DNA of 64,000 nucleotides from Bacteroidales bacterium (GTDB lineage Bacteria; Bacteroidota; Bacteroidia; Bacteroidales; WCHB1-69): the NCBI GenBank assembly GCA_017443175.1, contig JAFSOZ010000003.1:62001-126000 (forward strand), in the 5' to 3' direction. Position numbers and translations under genes: made by a program. The notes beneath the pieces are model-generated. The model was given only the letters and a program-made list of their open reading frames with translations. It did no database searches and was not told where the DNA came from. The stretch's first letter is position 1. Each line of letters starts with the position of its first letter. Shown here piece by piece: positions 53,743 through 62,111 of this stretch.

Positions 53743-54444
53743 TTACAATCCATAATACAATTTGATGGCGACACCGACAAAAATTGCTATTGAAAAACTC
53801 AACAATGTGCCTATCAATACATATTCCGATTTTGCCTTGTCGCCTTCGGCAAAGCGTAAAAGTGATTTTGCGGCTATGATAAATCCAACAGCTTCATATT
53901 GTCCTAATAGCACAAACACAAACGAAAGAAGTCGTTCCACAACACCTATCAGTTTTCCTGCATTGGGCAAATCTCCAGTATTATCCTCACTTCCTTTGTT
54001 CACCTTAATATTTGCAGCCTTGAAAATTTCTTTGATTATTATGTTAGATGGTTTTATGCAAACAAGCACTCCCAACAGCAATGCAATATACTTTTCGTCC
54101 AAGCAGCAAAAACATTCCGGCAAACCACCTTTCCAAAAGTAGCAAGCAGCAACTATAACAACTATATGTATTATTTGGTCGATAAAGAAAATAAATTTAC
54201 ACTTGGAAGCATAGCTTTTCATGGCATCGACAAGCAAATGAGTGGTGGCAATAATCAACGCCACCCACCAAAAATTGAATGAAAATGACAAGAGCCATGC
54301 GCACACAAAGGTTATCAAAGCATGTATATACAGTTTCGGCGACTTAAAGCCATTTTTTGCCTTATCTGCACACGATTTGCCGGTCTGCAAATAGAAATCG
54401 CTGATAGTGTGTGCGAGTATCTGTAGTAATACAAAGCGTACCAT
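53743..54444 (-). CDS. DUF3307 membrane protein
   Basis: A 233-residue polytopic protein with about six helices. The N-terminal motif L-A-H-T-I-S-D-F-Y-L-Q-T-G-K is the DUF3307 signature, and H-L-L-V-D near residues 67-71 adds a second conserved histidine-aspartate. The codons are AT-rich, unlike the core genes. It lies 2 bases after the cyclase-like gene, so the two form a unit. By analogy with cyclase-plus-membrane-effector systems it might be an effector or transporter, but nothing in sequence proves this. Confidence 0.82.
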   Translation of the reverse strand: MVRFVLLQILAHTISDFYLQTGKSCADKAKNGFKSPKLYIHALITFVCAWLLSFSFNFWWVALIIATTHLLVDAMKSYASKCKFIFFIDQIIHIVVIVAACYFWKGGLPECFCCLDEKYIALLLGVLVCIKPSNIIIKEIFKAANIKVNKGSEDNTGDLPNAGKLIGVVERLLSFVFVLLGQYEAVGFIIAAKSLLRFAEGDKAKSEYVLIGTLLSFSIAIFVGVAIKLYYGL

Positions 54445-54446
54445 AT

Positions 54447-55139
54447 TTAGAATTCCATTTGTTCGTAATACTTCAGCAACTGCTCAACAGCATTCCAGCC
54501 GAATGTTGTAGAATGTTGATTTACAACCGATTGTTTTATACCTAATTGCTCAGATATTTCGTTTTCACTTTTGCCCGACAAACGATAATAAACTACCTCG
54601 CACTGCCGCTCTGTTGCTCGCTTAAATAGCACATCCAAGAAACCCAAATACGCATTTATCTGCTGCGTCAATTTTGAATCCGAGGAATCAAAAAACAAGG
54701 TGTTTTTTATCACTATTTTCGATTTGTTCGAAGTCCGCTGTCGCTCAATTGCCCTTCCTGAGGCATAGATGGCCTCGCCATCCAACATATTTGTCCTTTT
54801 ATTGGCAATCCGCATTTCGCCTACACCAATAGCAATTCTAATACCATAGGTCTTGAACATATCCAAACGCTTCTTGTCCGTGTCATTTCCTACACATTCC
54901 GTGTCAATCTTGAACTTTTTTACCAATGTTTTTAAGAGCAGGGCAATCCGCAATGAGTCCTGTGGGTTGTCAATATAAATCTCCACGCTATCACCTTTGC
55001 TTAATCGTCCCCAAGAACCTTTGTACTCAATTCCTATTTGCTTGACAAAAGCCTTCATTTCGCTCTGCAATTGACTTAACGCGCCTTGTGTCAACTCAGT
55101 AGAAGAGACTATGTCCGCTGAAATTGTAGCTTTATTCAT
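54447..55139 (-). CDS. class III nucleotide-cyclase-like protein with C-terminal HTH (SatD-like)
   Basis: A 230-residue protein. Residues 1-135 follow the class III cyclase pattern: A-D-I-V-S-S-T with metal-ligand Asp9, K-G-D-S-V with Asp50, and I-R-I-A-I-G-V-G-E-M. The catalytic-site region reads A-I-Y-A-S-G-R, so Tyr stands where active enzymes have Asn; Arg is kept. Residues 184-212 form a LuxR/sigma-type HTH (S-E-N-E-I-S-E-Q-L-G-I-K-Q-S-V-V-N). The ATG at 55139 is preferred because an upstream one overlaps the -7 box. Resembles SatD-family proteins. It could be a signal-sensing regulator rather than a working cyclase. Confidence 0.75.
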   Translation of the reverse strand: MNKATISADIVSSTELTQGALSQLQSEMKAFVKQIGIEYKGSWGRLSKGDSVEIYIDNPQDSLRIALLLKTLVKKFKIDTECVGNDTDKKRLDMFKTYGIRIAIGVGEMRIANKRTNMLDGEAIYASGRAIERQRTSNKSKIVIKNTLFFDSSDSKLTQQINAYLGFLDVLFKRATERQCEVVYYRLSGKSENEISEQLGIKQSVVNQHSTTFGWNAVEQLLKYYEQMEF

Positions 55140-55154
55140 ACTTTTAATTTTTTG

Positions 55155-55184
55155 CAAAGATACTAAATTTTATAAGTCAAACAA
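55155..55184 (-). promoter_or_regulatory. full -33/-7 promoter of the cyclase-DUF3307 pair
   Basis: On the minus strand: TTG at 55184-55182, 19 bases, TATCTTTG at 55162-55155, a perfect Bacteroidota promoter. The first 22-bp operator-like motif (55170-55191) covers the -33 box. Confidence 0.85.
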
Positions 55185-55278
55185 CCTATAAACACAATTT
55201 ATCGGCTAAATAACCTATAAACACAATTTATCGGCTAATCAGCCTATAAATACGATGTATAAGACAAACGACTTATAA
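55170..55278. repeat. four operator-like motifs at exact 29-bp spacing
   Basis: A 22-bp pseudo-palindrome beginning TTAT and ending CTATAA or TTATAA occurs at 55170-55191, 55199-55220, 55228-55249 and 55257-55278. The third copy carries the dyad GGCT-AATC-AGCC. Spacers are 7 bases (ACACAAT, ACACAAT, ATACGAT). The first covers the -33 box. This spacing puts the motifs on nearly the same face at every third helical turn, a layout for cooperative binding of a repressor or activator, perhaps the HTH protein itself. Confidence 0.8.
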
Positions 55279-55284
55279 AATGCA

Positions 55285-55400
55285 TTACACCAACTCCCCG
55301 CTAAACGCCTTTTTGAGTATGCTTTGCCGCAGTGCCTCTGTCTTTTGCAACGATTCGGTACTTTCACAAAGTTTCCGCAAAAACACAAAATATCGAAGAG
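55285..55400 (-). pseudogene. hsdS: remnant of type I restriction specificity subunit hsdS
   Basis: The minus strand encodes L-C-E-S-T-E-S-L-Q-K-T-E-A-L-R-Q-S-I-L-K-K-A-F-S-G-E-L-V and stops. This coiled-coil tail followed by K-A-F-x-G-E-L-V is the standard HsdS C-terminus. The rest of the gene is gone. Confidence 0.7.
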
Positions 55401-55629
55401 GAGAATCTTTTGCGCTACGTTCAATAGGATGAATCGACGTATGACCAACCATTTTATCTGTTATAGTTATTTTTGTCAATAAATCCGTTAACATTATTTT
55501 GTATTTTTGCGCAGTCTTACTGGTATAATGAGACAAAAAAAGAAAAAGAATCAAAAATTTAAAATCAAACAGCTGAAACACACCATTTTTTTGCTGGCCG
55601 GAACAGATCTCATTTAATTTTTGCTCAAT
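55401..55629. other. AT-rich spacer with the symporter promoter
   Basis: It holds TATTTTTG at 55502-55509 (followed by CGCAG), a perfect -7 box, and a leader of about 120 bases to the symporter. No further gene is seen. Confidence 0.55.
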
Positions 55630-56841
55630 ATGAAAAAAATCTCCCTTACCGCCCAAATCGGCATCGCCCTTGTGTTGGCCGTGATTGCCGGCATCCTGCT
55701 TCGCAACCAGGCCGACTTTGTCAACACCTACATCCAGCCCATCGGCATCATCTTCCTGAATCTGCTGAAATTCATCGTGGTGCCGCTGGTGCTTTTTTCC
55801 ATCATGGCGGGTATCCTGTCGATGAACGATGTCTCAAAAGTGGGCAAATTAGGACTCCGTGCCTTGATTTATTTCATGACGACAACTCTTTTTGCCGTAA
55901 CGCTGGGTCTGGTGGTGCCCTCCCTGTTGAAGGGCATCCTCCCGCTCATCCACATCAACACGGAGGCGGCAGCGGAGGTTGTTGAAACACCGCATTTGTC
56001 GGTAATGGACCAGATTGTCAACATGTTCCCGAACAACATCCTCGAACCTGTGAGTTCCATGGCGATGATGCAGATCATTGTGATTGCCCTCTTTTTCGGC
56101 ATCGCGATGGTTCATGTGGGCGAGAAGGGTGAGATGGCTCGCAAGGTGACGCTCAGCTTCAATGAAGTAGTAGGCAAAATCTTGGGATACATCATGGCGT
56201 TGGCGCCCATCGGCGTGTTCTGTATGCTCACGCCCGTGGTAGTGGAGAACGGTCCGGCGGTACTCGGCTCCTACGCTGCGCTGTTGGCCTTGGCCTACTT
56301 CTGCTTCGCCGTGCATGCAGGGGTGGTCTATGCCTCCGCAGTGGGATTGCTGGGCAGGATTTCCCCGCTCAAATTCTTCAAGGAGATGCAGCCGGCCATG
56401 CTGTTCGCTTTCTCCAGCGACTCGTCGGTGGCCACGTTGCCTTATACAATGCAGTGTACGGAAAAATTGGGTGTGAACAAGGACATCGGCCGGTTTGTGC
56501 TGTCGTTGGGCGCGACCATCAACATGGACGGTGTCGCCATCTACTTGGGAGTGGCCTCGGTGTTCATGGCGGCTTGCTGTGGTATTGACCTTACGATGAG
56601 CCAATACATGGCCATAGCATTTGCTTCAACCGTAGCCTCCATCGGCACGCCGGGCATCCCGGGCGGTAGCTTGGCGTTGATGGCGATGGTATTCGCCTCT
56701 GCGGGCATCCCCGTGGAGTGTGTGGCTGTGGCCGCCGGCATCGACCGTATTATTGACATGGGCCGCACGGTCATGTCAATCACCGGCGACGCCTCCTGCG
56801 CCGTTGTGATGCAGCGGATTTTAGGAAAAAAATTACAATAA
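55630..56841 (+). CDS. dicarboxylate/amino-acid:cation symporter (DAACS family)
   Basis: A 403-residue transporter with eight helices and two re-entrant loops. Serine-rich loop F-S-S-D-S-S-V-A-T-L-P near 259-269 and the substrate/ion motif G-A-T-I-N-M-D-G near 294-301 are typical of GltP/DctA. It imports glutamate, aspartate or C4-dicarboxylates with Na+ or H+. ATG at 55630 is chosen over an in-frame TTG. 8 bases before the flavoprotein gene. Confidence 0.92.
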   Translation: MKKISLTAQIGIALVLAVIAGILLRNQADFVNTYIQPIGIIFLNLLKFIVVPLVLFSIMAGILSMNDVSKVGKLGLRALIYFMTTTLFAVTLGLVVPSLLKGILPLIHINTEAAAEVVETPHLSVMDQIVNMFPNNILEPVSSMAMMQIIVIALFFGIAMVHVGEKGEMARKVTLSFNEVVGKILGYIMALAPIGVFCMLTPVVVENGPAVLGSYAALLALAYFCFAVHAGVVYASAVGLLGRISPLKFFKEMQPAMLFAFSSDSSVATLPYTMQCTEKLGVNKDIGRFVLSLGATINMDGVAIYLGVASVFMAACCGIDLTMSQYMAIAFASTVASIGTPGIPGGSLALMAMVFASAGIPVECVAVAAGIDRIIDMGRTVMSITGDASCAVVMQRILGKKLQ

Positions 56842-56849
56842 TTACTGTT

Positions 56850-57470
56850 ATGAGCAATCCACTTTTCAACATCCAATACGGCCTGTACGTCATCACGACT
56901 TGTGATGGCGGCCGTGACAATGGCTGCATCTGCAACACCGTAGTACAGGTGACGGCACAGCCCAACCGCTTATCCGTGGCCTTGAACAAGGAGAACTACA
57001 CGACCGAGCTTATCCAACGTTCAGGACGTTTCACGGTCTCTATCATCAGCGAGAAAGCGGACTTTGAACTGTTCAAACACTTTGGCTTCCAAAGCGGGCG
57101 CACGGTCGATAAGTTTGCCAACTTCACCGACTGTCGTCGTGTCAGCAATGGCACGCTGGCTGTCACTCGCGGCACGAACACGTACCTTTCGGTTGATGTG
57201 GAGCAAACCATCGATTTGGGCACGCATATTCTTTTCATAGGTATCATCACCGAGATGGAGACGCTCTCCGACGCACCATCGGCCACCTACAATTTCTATC
57301 AGGAGAACATCAAGCCGAAGCCCCAAGCTGTCGGCCAGACCAAAGAGGGCAAAACCATCTGGAGATGCGCCATCTGCGGTTATGAGTATGAAGGAGAGGA
57401 ACTGCCAGCAGACTTCATCTGTCCGCTCTGCAAGCATCCCGCATCAGACTTTGAGAAGATTATTATGTAA
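56850..57470 (+). CDS. flavin reductase-rubredoxin fusion (high-molecular-weight rubredoxin)
   Basis: A 206-residue fusion: an FMN-binding flavin reductase-like domain (about 1-155) and a C-terminal rubredoxin with Cys173, Cys176, Cys191 and Cys194 binding iron (C-A-I-C-G-Y...C-P-L-C). Such proteins (Hrb of acetogens) pass electrons from NAD(P)H to oxygen- or NO-reducing flavodiiron proteins in anaerobes. A protective role is likely; no flavodiiron gene is adjacent. Confidence 0.88.
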   Translation: MSNPLFNIQYGLYVITTCDGGRDNGCICNTVVQVTAQPNRLSVALNKENYTTELIQRSGRFTVSIISEKADFELFKHFGFQSGRTVDKFANFTDCRRVSNGTLAVTRGTNTYLSVDVEQTIDLGTHILFIGIITEMETLSDAPSATYNFYQENIKPKPQAVGQTKEGKTIWRCAICGYEYEGEELPADFICPLCKHPASDFEKIIM

Positions 57471-57499
57471 ATAACTGCAGGAAAAAACTTTAATTCAAA

Positions 57500-58174
57500 A
57501 TGAGTATGACCACACAAGAAGCTATCGTTACCCGCCACAGCGTGCGGCAATACATCGAAAAGCCCATTGAGGCTGAAAAAATCGAAGAACTGAGAGCCCT
57601 CATCGAGGAGTGCAACCGCGAGGGCGGCACCCACCTGCAATTGGTGACCGACGAGCCCAAGGCCTTCGCTGGCGGTATGGCCAAGTACGGCAAGTTCAGC
57701 AGCATCAGCAACTACATCGCGGTCGTCGGCAAGAAAGGCGACGACACCCTGCTCGGCTACTACGGCGAAAAGGTGGTCATCCGCGCCCAAATGATTGGAC
57801 TGAACACCTGCTGGGTAGGCCTCTCTTTCAGCAAGCAGCCCGACTCCTATCAGGTGCTGGACGGCGAGAAGTTGTTCTGTGTCATCTCGTTAGGCTACGG
57901 TGCCAACCAAGGGGTACAGCACAAGCTGAAACCTGTCGAAAACTTTGCAGAGGCAAACGGTGCGATGCCCGAATGGTTCCGTCAGGGCGTGGAAGCGGCC
58001 ATCCTGGCACCCACCGCTGTCAACCAGCAGAAATTCAAGTTCGTGCTCCGCGACGGCAACCGCGTGGAGGCCAAGGCGAAGTTCTCCCTCATCGGCTATG
58101 CCCAACTCGACCTCGGCATCGCCAAGTACCACTTTGAGGTGGGCGCAGGGAAAGAGAACTTCGAGTGGGCGTAA
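57500..58174 (+). CDS. nitroreductase family flavoprotein
   Basis: A 224-residue FMN enzyme with R-H-S-V-R-Q-Y near residues 12-18, the family's flavin-binding start, and A-P-T-A-V-N-Q-Q near 171-178. It reduces nitro compounds, quinones or other electrophiles with NAD(P)H; the natural substrate is not known. It follows the rubredoxin fusion by 29 bases and may share its transcript, pointing to redox protection. Confidence 0.88.
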   Translation: MSMTTQEAIVTRHSVRQYIEKPIEAEKIEELRALIEECNREGGTHLQLVTDEPKAFAGGMAKYGKFSSISNYIAVVGKKGDDTLLGYYGEKVVIRAQMIGLNTCWVGLSFSKQPDSYQVLDGEKLFCVISLGYGANQGVQHKLKPVENFAEANGAMPEWFRQGVEAAILAPTAVNQQKFKFVLRDGNRVEAKAKFSLIGYAQLDLGIAKYHFEVGAGKENFEWA

Positions 58175-58197
58175 GATTTTTATGCAATAAACATTCT

Positions 58198-58231
58198 GTA
58201 CTGCATAAAAAAGTACAATTTTATGCAGTAC
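58198..58231. repeat. 13-bp inverted repeat between nitroreductase and CDF genes
   Basis: Arms GTACTGCATAAAA and TTTTATGCAGTAC around an 8-base loop. There is no T-run on either side, so it may be an operator or a small RNA hairpin rather than a terminator. A partial extra copy (TTTTTATGCAATAA) lies just before it. Confidence 0.6.
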
Positions 58232-58344
58232 GGGAGGCTGATGGAATAAAATTTCATTAGAAAAATGCACCAACCCATTTGAATGTCCATTCGCAACTTG
58301 GAAATATAAAAAACTAAATCGTTACGGAGGAAAATAATAACAAA

Positions 58345-59451
58345 ATGATGGATCGTAGTACCCAAATCATCCGCACCAGTTGGATCGGCATCGCCGCCAA
58401 CGTGCTTTTGGCGGCTTTCAAGGCCGGCGTCGGCATCGTGGCCAGCAGCGTGGCCATCGTGATGGACGCCGTCAACAACCTCAGCGACGCGCTGTCGAGC
58501 GTCATCACCATCGTGGGCACGAAGCTCTCGCAGCGTCCAGCCGACCGCAAGCATCCCTTCGGATTCGGGCGCATCGAGTATTTCAGCGCCATCATCATCG
58601 CCGTCATCGTGCTCTCGGCGGGCATCACCTCGCTGATTGAGTCGGTGAAGAAGATCTTCAACCCCACGGAGCCGAGCTACACGACGGTGACGCTCGTGGT
58701 CATCGTGGTGGCCATCGCGGTGAAGATCCTGTTGGGTCTGTATGTGAAACGCAAGGGCACGCAACTGAAGAGCGATGCGCTGATTGCCTCCGGCTCCGAC
58801 GCGCTGTTCGATGCCATCATCACGCTGGCCACCCTCGTGTCGGCAGGCATTATGCTGCTGTGGAACGTCTCCATCGACGGCTACCTCGGCGCGCTCATCT
58901 CGCTGGTCATCATCAAGGCCGGTATCGAGATGCTCGCCTCGCCCGTCAACGAGCTGTTGGGCACCAGCATCCCGGCGGAGCTCACTTCCCAGATCAAGCA
59001 GGAGGTCGGCGAGTTCGAGGGCGTGCACGGGGTGTATGACCTCATCCTCCACAACTATGGTCCCGACGTGAAGATCGGCTCGCTGCACATCTGCGTCTAT
59101 GACACGATGTCGGCGAACGAGATCCACGGACTCACGCGCAAGATCTCCACGCAGATGTTTGTGCGGCACGGCATCATCATGACCGTTGGGGTCTATGCCA
59201 TCGCCACCGGTGAAAACAAGATGTCCGAGTTGCAGACGCAGGTGATACAGACGTTGTCCGCCCACCAAGAGATTGTGCAGGTTCACGGTTTCTACTATTC
59301 GGAGCGCGACAAGATGCTCTCCGTCGATGTGGTCCCCGACATCTCCGTCCACGATGACGCCGCCCTCATCGCGCAACTCACCGCCGAGATACAGCCCTTA
59401 GTGCCGGAGATGCAGGTAGTGGTCGTGGTGGACCACAACTACAGTGAGTGA
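58345..59451 (+). CDS. cation diffusion facilitator (CDF) metal transporter
   Basis: A 368-residue zinc/iron/manganese exporter: six helices in the first 210 residues with metal-site acidic residues in V-M-D-A-V-N-N-L-S-D near 42-51 and A-S-G-S-D-A-L-F-D near 149-157, and a cytoplasmic ferredoxin-like C-domain. The typical first D-x-x-x-D reads D-A-V-N-N-L-S-D, so Asn replaces one common ligand and suggests Mn or Fe rather than Zn. GGAGG at 58326-58330, 14 bases before ATG, is a rare but loosely spaced Shine-Dalgarno match here. Confidence 0.9.
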   Translation: MMDRSTQIIRTSWIGIAANVLLAAFKAGVGIVASSVAIVMDAVNNLSDALSSVITIVGTKLSQRPADRKHPFGFGRIEYFSAIIIAVIVLSAGITSLIESVKKIFNPTEPSYTTVTLVVIVVAIAVKILLGLYVKRKGTQLKSDALIASGSDALFDAIITLATLVSAGIMLLWNVSIDGYLGALISLVIIKAGIEMLASPVNELLGTSIPAELTSQIKQEVGEFEGVHGVYDLILHNYGPDVKIGSLHICVYDTMSANEIHGLTRKISTQMFVRHGIIMTVGVYAIATGENKMSELQTQVIQTLSAHQEIVQVHGFYYSERDKMLSVDVVPDISVHDDAALIAQLTAEIQPLVPEMQVVVVVDHNYSE

Positions 59452-59639
59452 GGGGGCGGGATTTCTTTGCGCAATTTACACCACACTGCGCTACGCTTGT
59501 ATGGTATTACTTGCACTGCGTGCATATCGCATCTCCGAGGCGAAATGGCTTTATGTCTGGTAACCTTGAATTATATTAAAACTTAATATGTCGCCCAAAT
59601 AATACATTTTTTTTTAAATCACCACTTTCCTGTTATTGA

Positions 59640-59647
59640 TATTTTTG
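59640..59647 (+). promoter_or_regulatory. -7 box of the orphan lipoprotein gene
   Basis: TATTTTTG, 18 bases before the ATG at 59665. The upstream GTG at 59647 overlaps it and is therefore rejected as a start. Confidence 0.6.
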
Positions 59648-59664
59648 TGGCTAAAAAAAACACT

Positions 59665-60156
59665 ATGCTAAAAAAAACATCAATAATTTCAACCCTCATT
59701 ATTTTAGTGATAATATTGACAATATCATGCAAAAAGAATAATGCACTTTTATTTACCGAATGGGAAGCTGAAACTTCATATGATGAAGCTGCTGCAGGTT
59801 CAGATGATATTTTCAATTGTGTTATCACAGGAACATTACATTACAGATTAAGGTTTGATGATGAAAAATGTCATATCGTTGGAACAAATCATGCTTCAGT
59901 AACAGATCAAAATAATCAGACAAATGTCGAAAATATAGCGGATGATTATTATTTGGAGTATGGGAATCATGGAAGAAGAAACAGTGAAGTATTTCTTTGG
60001 AGTTCTGGAACAGGATCTGAGTCGTTGTTATTCAGTCAACAACGCATAAAGCAAAATAAAGGGAAAATGACATTACGGGTAAAAATACAAAATCACACCA
60101 TAGATGGTCGAACCGTCAAATCTGAGTGGATTGATTTAGAGTTTGTAAAAAAATGA
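59665..60156 (+). CDS. orphan AT-rich lipoprotein
   Basis: A 163-residue protein with an N-terminal hydrophobic segment and lipobox L-T-I-S-C (Cys near 21). The rest is predicted beta-rich, with no family I recognise. Codons are much more AT-rich than in adjacent genes, suggesting recent gain. A strong terminator overlaps its stop, so it is a single-gene unit. Confidence 0.7.
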   Translation: MLKKTSIISTLIILVIILTISCKKNNALLFTEWEAETSYDEAAAGSDDIFNCVITGTLHYRLRFDDEKCHIVGTNHASVTDQNNQTNVENIADDYYLEYGNHGRRNSEVFLWSSGTGSESLLFSQQRIKQNKGKMTLRVKIQNHTIDGRTVKSEWIDLEFVKK

Positions 60157-60174
60157 TTTGTAAAATCATTTTTT
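60148..60174 (+). terminator. terminator overlapping the lipoprotein stop
   Basis: A 12-bp stem AAAAAATGATTT / AAATCATTTTTT with a 3-base loop; the stop codon lies inside the left arm. The A-run before and T-run after make it work on either strand. Confidence 0.8.
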
Positions 60175-60622
60175 ATATATACAAAAAGGGATGTTGACAT
60201 CTGGAAAAGTCTTTTCTCTTCTGCTGAAAACAAACACATTTGGGGTAGATGTCTTCTTTATCTCCATAAATAGCAATGCCTTTCAACAAAGCTGATTCGG
60301 TGCATTCCATAATCGTTTTTCCAGCAAAAATAATCCCGTTTGAGTGAACGGGTTGGCACAAAAAACGCCCCTGGGTGGAACTAACACCACACAAGTCGTT
60401 AGGCGCAGTGTGGTGTTAGTTCCACTGCGTGCGTATCGCCCCTACGAGGCTTGATATGCCTACCACCCATCGTTTGCAGGGCTTGAAGTACCTGCCTATG
60501 GTCTTTGCGCCCCTAACGGGGCTAAACCTAATGTACGAACATCTATTATTGTTAGAAAATTGTATTTTGAAAAAAACTTTTGGATATTTTCTATTTTTGC
60601 ACAAAAAAATTGAGCAACTACT
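60157..60622. other. 466-base gap with a large hairpin and dispersed repeats
   Basis: It includes the terminator end, a short minus-strand frame (60173-60394) of unclear status, an 18-bp perfect inverted repeat at 60375-60425, words also seen at 59480-59560 (ACACCACACTGCG, GCACTGCGTGC, TATCGC, CGAGGC), then CGCCCCTAACGGGGC at about 60508-60522, and TATTTTTG at 60592-60599 for the next gene. Confidence 0.6.
60375..60425. repeat. 18-bp perfect inverted repeat hairpin
   Basis: Arms GTGGAACTAACACCACAC and its exact reverse complement, loop of 15 bases. Parts of its flank recur in the CDF-lipoprotein gap at 59480-59560, marking a dispersed intergenic element separate from the palindrome family at 17664. 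Confidence 0.75.
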
Positions 60623-61072
60623 ATGCCCACCCTCACCATCCGACATAAACGACACTGGTACGAGCCGAAGCTGCAGCACGCGGTCTTCCTGAACGGCTAC
60701 TACGCCGGCACGCTGAAGGATGGCCAACTGCAAGGAAAAGTGCCGCCGGGGAACTATGCATTGCGGGTGCAGTTCGGCGGGCAGGTTCCAATCGGCAAGA
60801 AAGGCAAGCGCATCGACTTGTCGGTGTCATCGACCGAGCAAATTGAAGTTCCCATGGCTGGCGAGGTGGTCTGCGAATTTCATGACCGCGAACGGCTGTG
60901 GAACATCCTTTTCGATATTGACCTTATCCTTTGGATCGTTTCGTGGTTCGTGCAGATGCCGCCACTTTACAAGATTCTGTCAAATGCGTTTTTCGTCATC
61001 TGGTTGGTGCGTTTAATTCTGATTCGGAAGAAATATTACAAAATTATGACAATGAATATGTTTCACCCCTAA
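60623..61072 (+). CDS. orphan protein with beta N-domain and membrane segment
   Basis: A 149-residue protein. Residues 1-75 look like a small beta fold of the PEGA kind (V-F-L-N-G-Y-Y-A-G-T-L, then V-P-P-G-N-Y-A-L-R-V). A hydrophobic region (about 95-135) would make one or two membrane helices, leaving a short basic tail. Promoter TATTTTTG is 24 bases upstream. I do not recognise a family beyond this. Confidence 0.65.
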   Translation: MPTLTIRHKRHWYEPKLQHAVFLNGYYAGTLKDGQLQGKVPPGNYALRVQFGGQVPIGKKGKRIDLSVSSTEQIEVPMAGEVVCEFHDRERLWNILFDIDLILWIVSWFVQMPPLYKILSNAFFVIWLVRLILIRKKYYKIMTMNMFHP

Positions 61073-61123
61073 AAAATCCTGAAAATAGTTAAAAATAAGA
61101 TAATTATCAAAAACAATAAAGTT

Positions 61124-62011
61124 ATGAAACAAACCATTTTTCTGCTGGCCGTAACCATAGTTCTGGTCACCTCCTGCCGCAATGGCAACACACAAACGAC
61201 GGACACCCCTCAAGAGCCTGCCATCACCATATCCACAGAGGATGGGACCTCGCTGCTTATGAAGGACGACAAACCCATGATTTTCGGACTGGTGGATAAG
61301 GAGAACGAGATGTCCAAAGAGCTCTTCCTCGGCTCCTACAACGACAGTCTGCTCACCACCCTGATGCCCTCAGGAGCCTCACGCTCGGCGATCAACGCAT
61401 ACATAGTCGTCGATTCATTAAACACGATACTCTTTGACGCCGGACTGGGCTCCGACAATGGCGGCCGTCTGCTGGAAAGTATGAAGGAAGCGAATTTTGA
61501 CCCCTCGAAAGTCACTGCCGTGTGTCTCACGCACCTGCACTTCGACCATATCAGCGGCCTGCTGCTCAACGGAAGTGCGGCGTTCCCCAACGCCACCCTC
61601 TACCTCTCACAAGAGGAGTATGATGCTTGGAGTGACGCCGGCCCGTTAGCGAAAAACAACGGTATGTGGAAAAAAGTGATGGAAGCCTACAAGGGACATA
61701 TCAAGACCATACACGATGGTGAAGAACTCTTTGACGGCATGATCGTCGCCCAGCTTGCGCCAGGGCACACCCCGGGCCATACCGTTTATGAGGTGGCTGG
61801 AACATGTCTCATTGCAGGCGACCTGCTCCACGCCCAAGACATCCAGCTGGACCATCCGCAGTTCTGCGCTCGCTATGACGCGGACCCGGCACAGGCCGTC
61901 GCCACGCGCACACGCATCTTCAAAAGCCTCCGCGACAACGGACAATATCTTGCAGGAGCCCACTGCTACGAACATTTCATCAATCTTCGTGACCGCAGCA
62001 AGAAACAATAA
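61124..62011 (+). CDS. MBL-fold metallohydrolase lipoprotein
   Basis: A 295-residue exported protein with a lipobox L-V-T-S-C (Cys18) and a metallo-beta-lactamase fold. Metal-binding T-H-L-H-F-D-H lies at about 136-142, with A-P-G-H-T-P-G-H near 210-217 and G-D-L near 229-231. It resembles N-acyl-homoserine-lactonase-like enzymes. Envelope-anchored. Substrate unknown. Confidence 0.87.
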   Translation: MKQTIFLLAVTIVLVTSCRNGNTQTTDTPQEPAITISTEDGTSLLMKDDKPMIFGLVDKENEMSKELFLGSYNDSLLTTLMPSGASRSAINAYIVVDSLNTILFDAGLGSDNGGRLLESMKEANFDPSKVTAVCLTHLHFDHISGLLLNGSAAFPNATLYLSQEEYDAWSDAGPLAKNNGMWKKVMEAYKGHIKTIHDGEELFDGMIVAQLAPGHTPGHTVYEVAGTCLIAGDLLHAQDIQLDHPQFCARYDADPAQAVATRTRIFKSLRDNGQYLAGAHCYEHFINLRDRSKKQ

Positions 62012-62111
62012 TTTGCATTATTAATGCAAACACCAACCTGTTAGAATATTCCTTTTCACTACTATCTCTACAAAAAGATTCCTCGAAGTAAATTCGCTGG
62101 AATTTTTTTTG

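Noticed and set aside
55170..55278. CRISPR-like regular array (29-bp period)
   Set aside because: The repeated part is 22 bp, the spacers are 7 bp and nearly the same, and only four copies exist with no cas genes. It fits an operator array.
60173..60394. possible 73-residue protein on the minus strand
   Set aside because: No promoter box, no family, and much of it lies in the hairpin and terminator DNA. Could be a decayed gene, but support is too thin.
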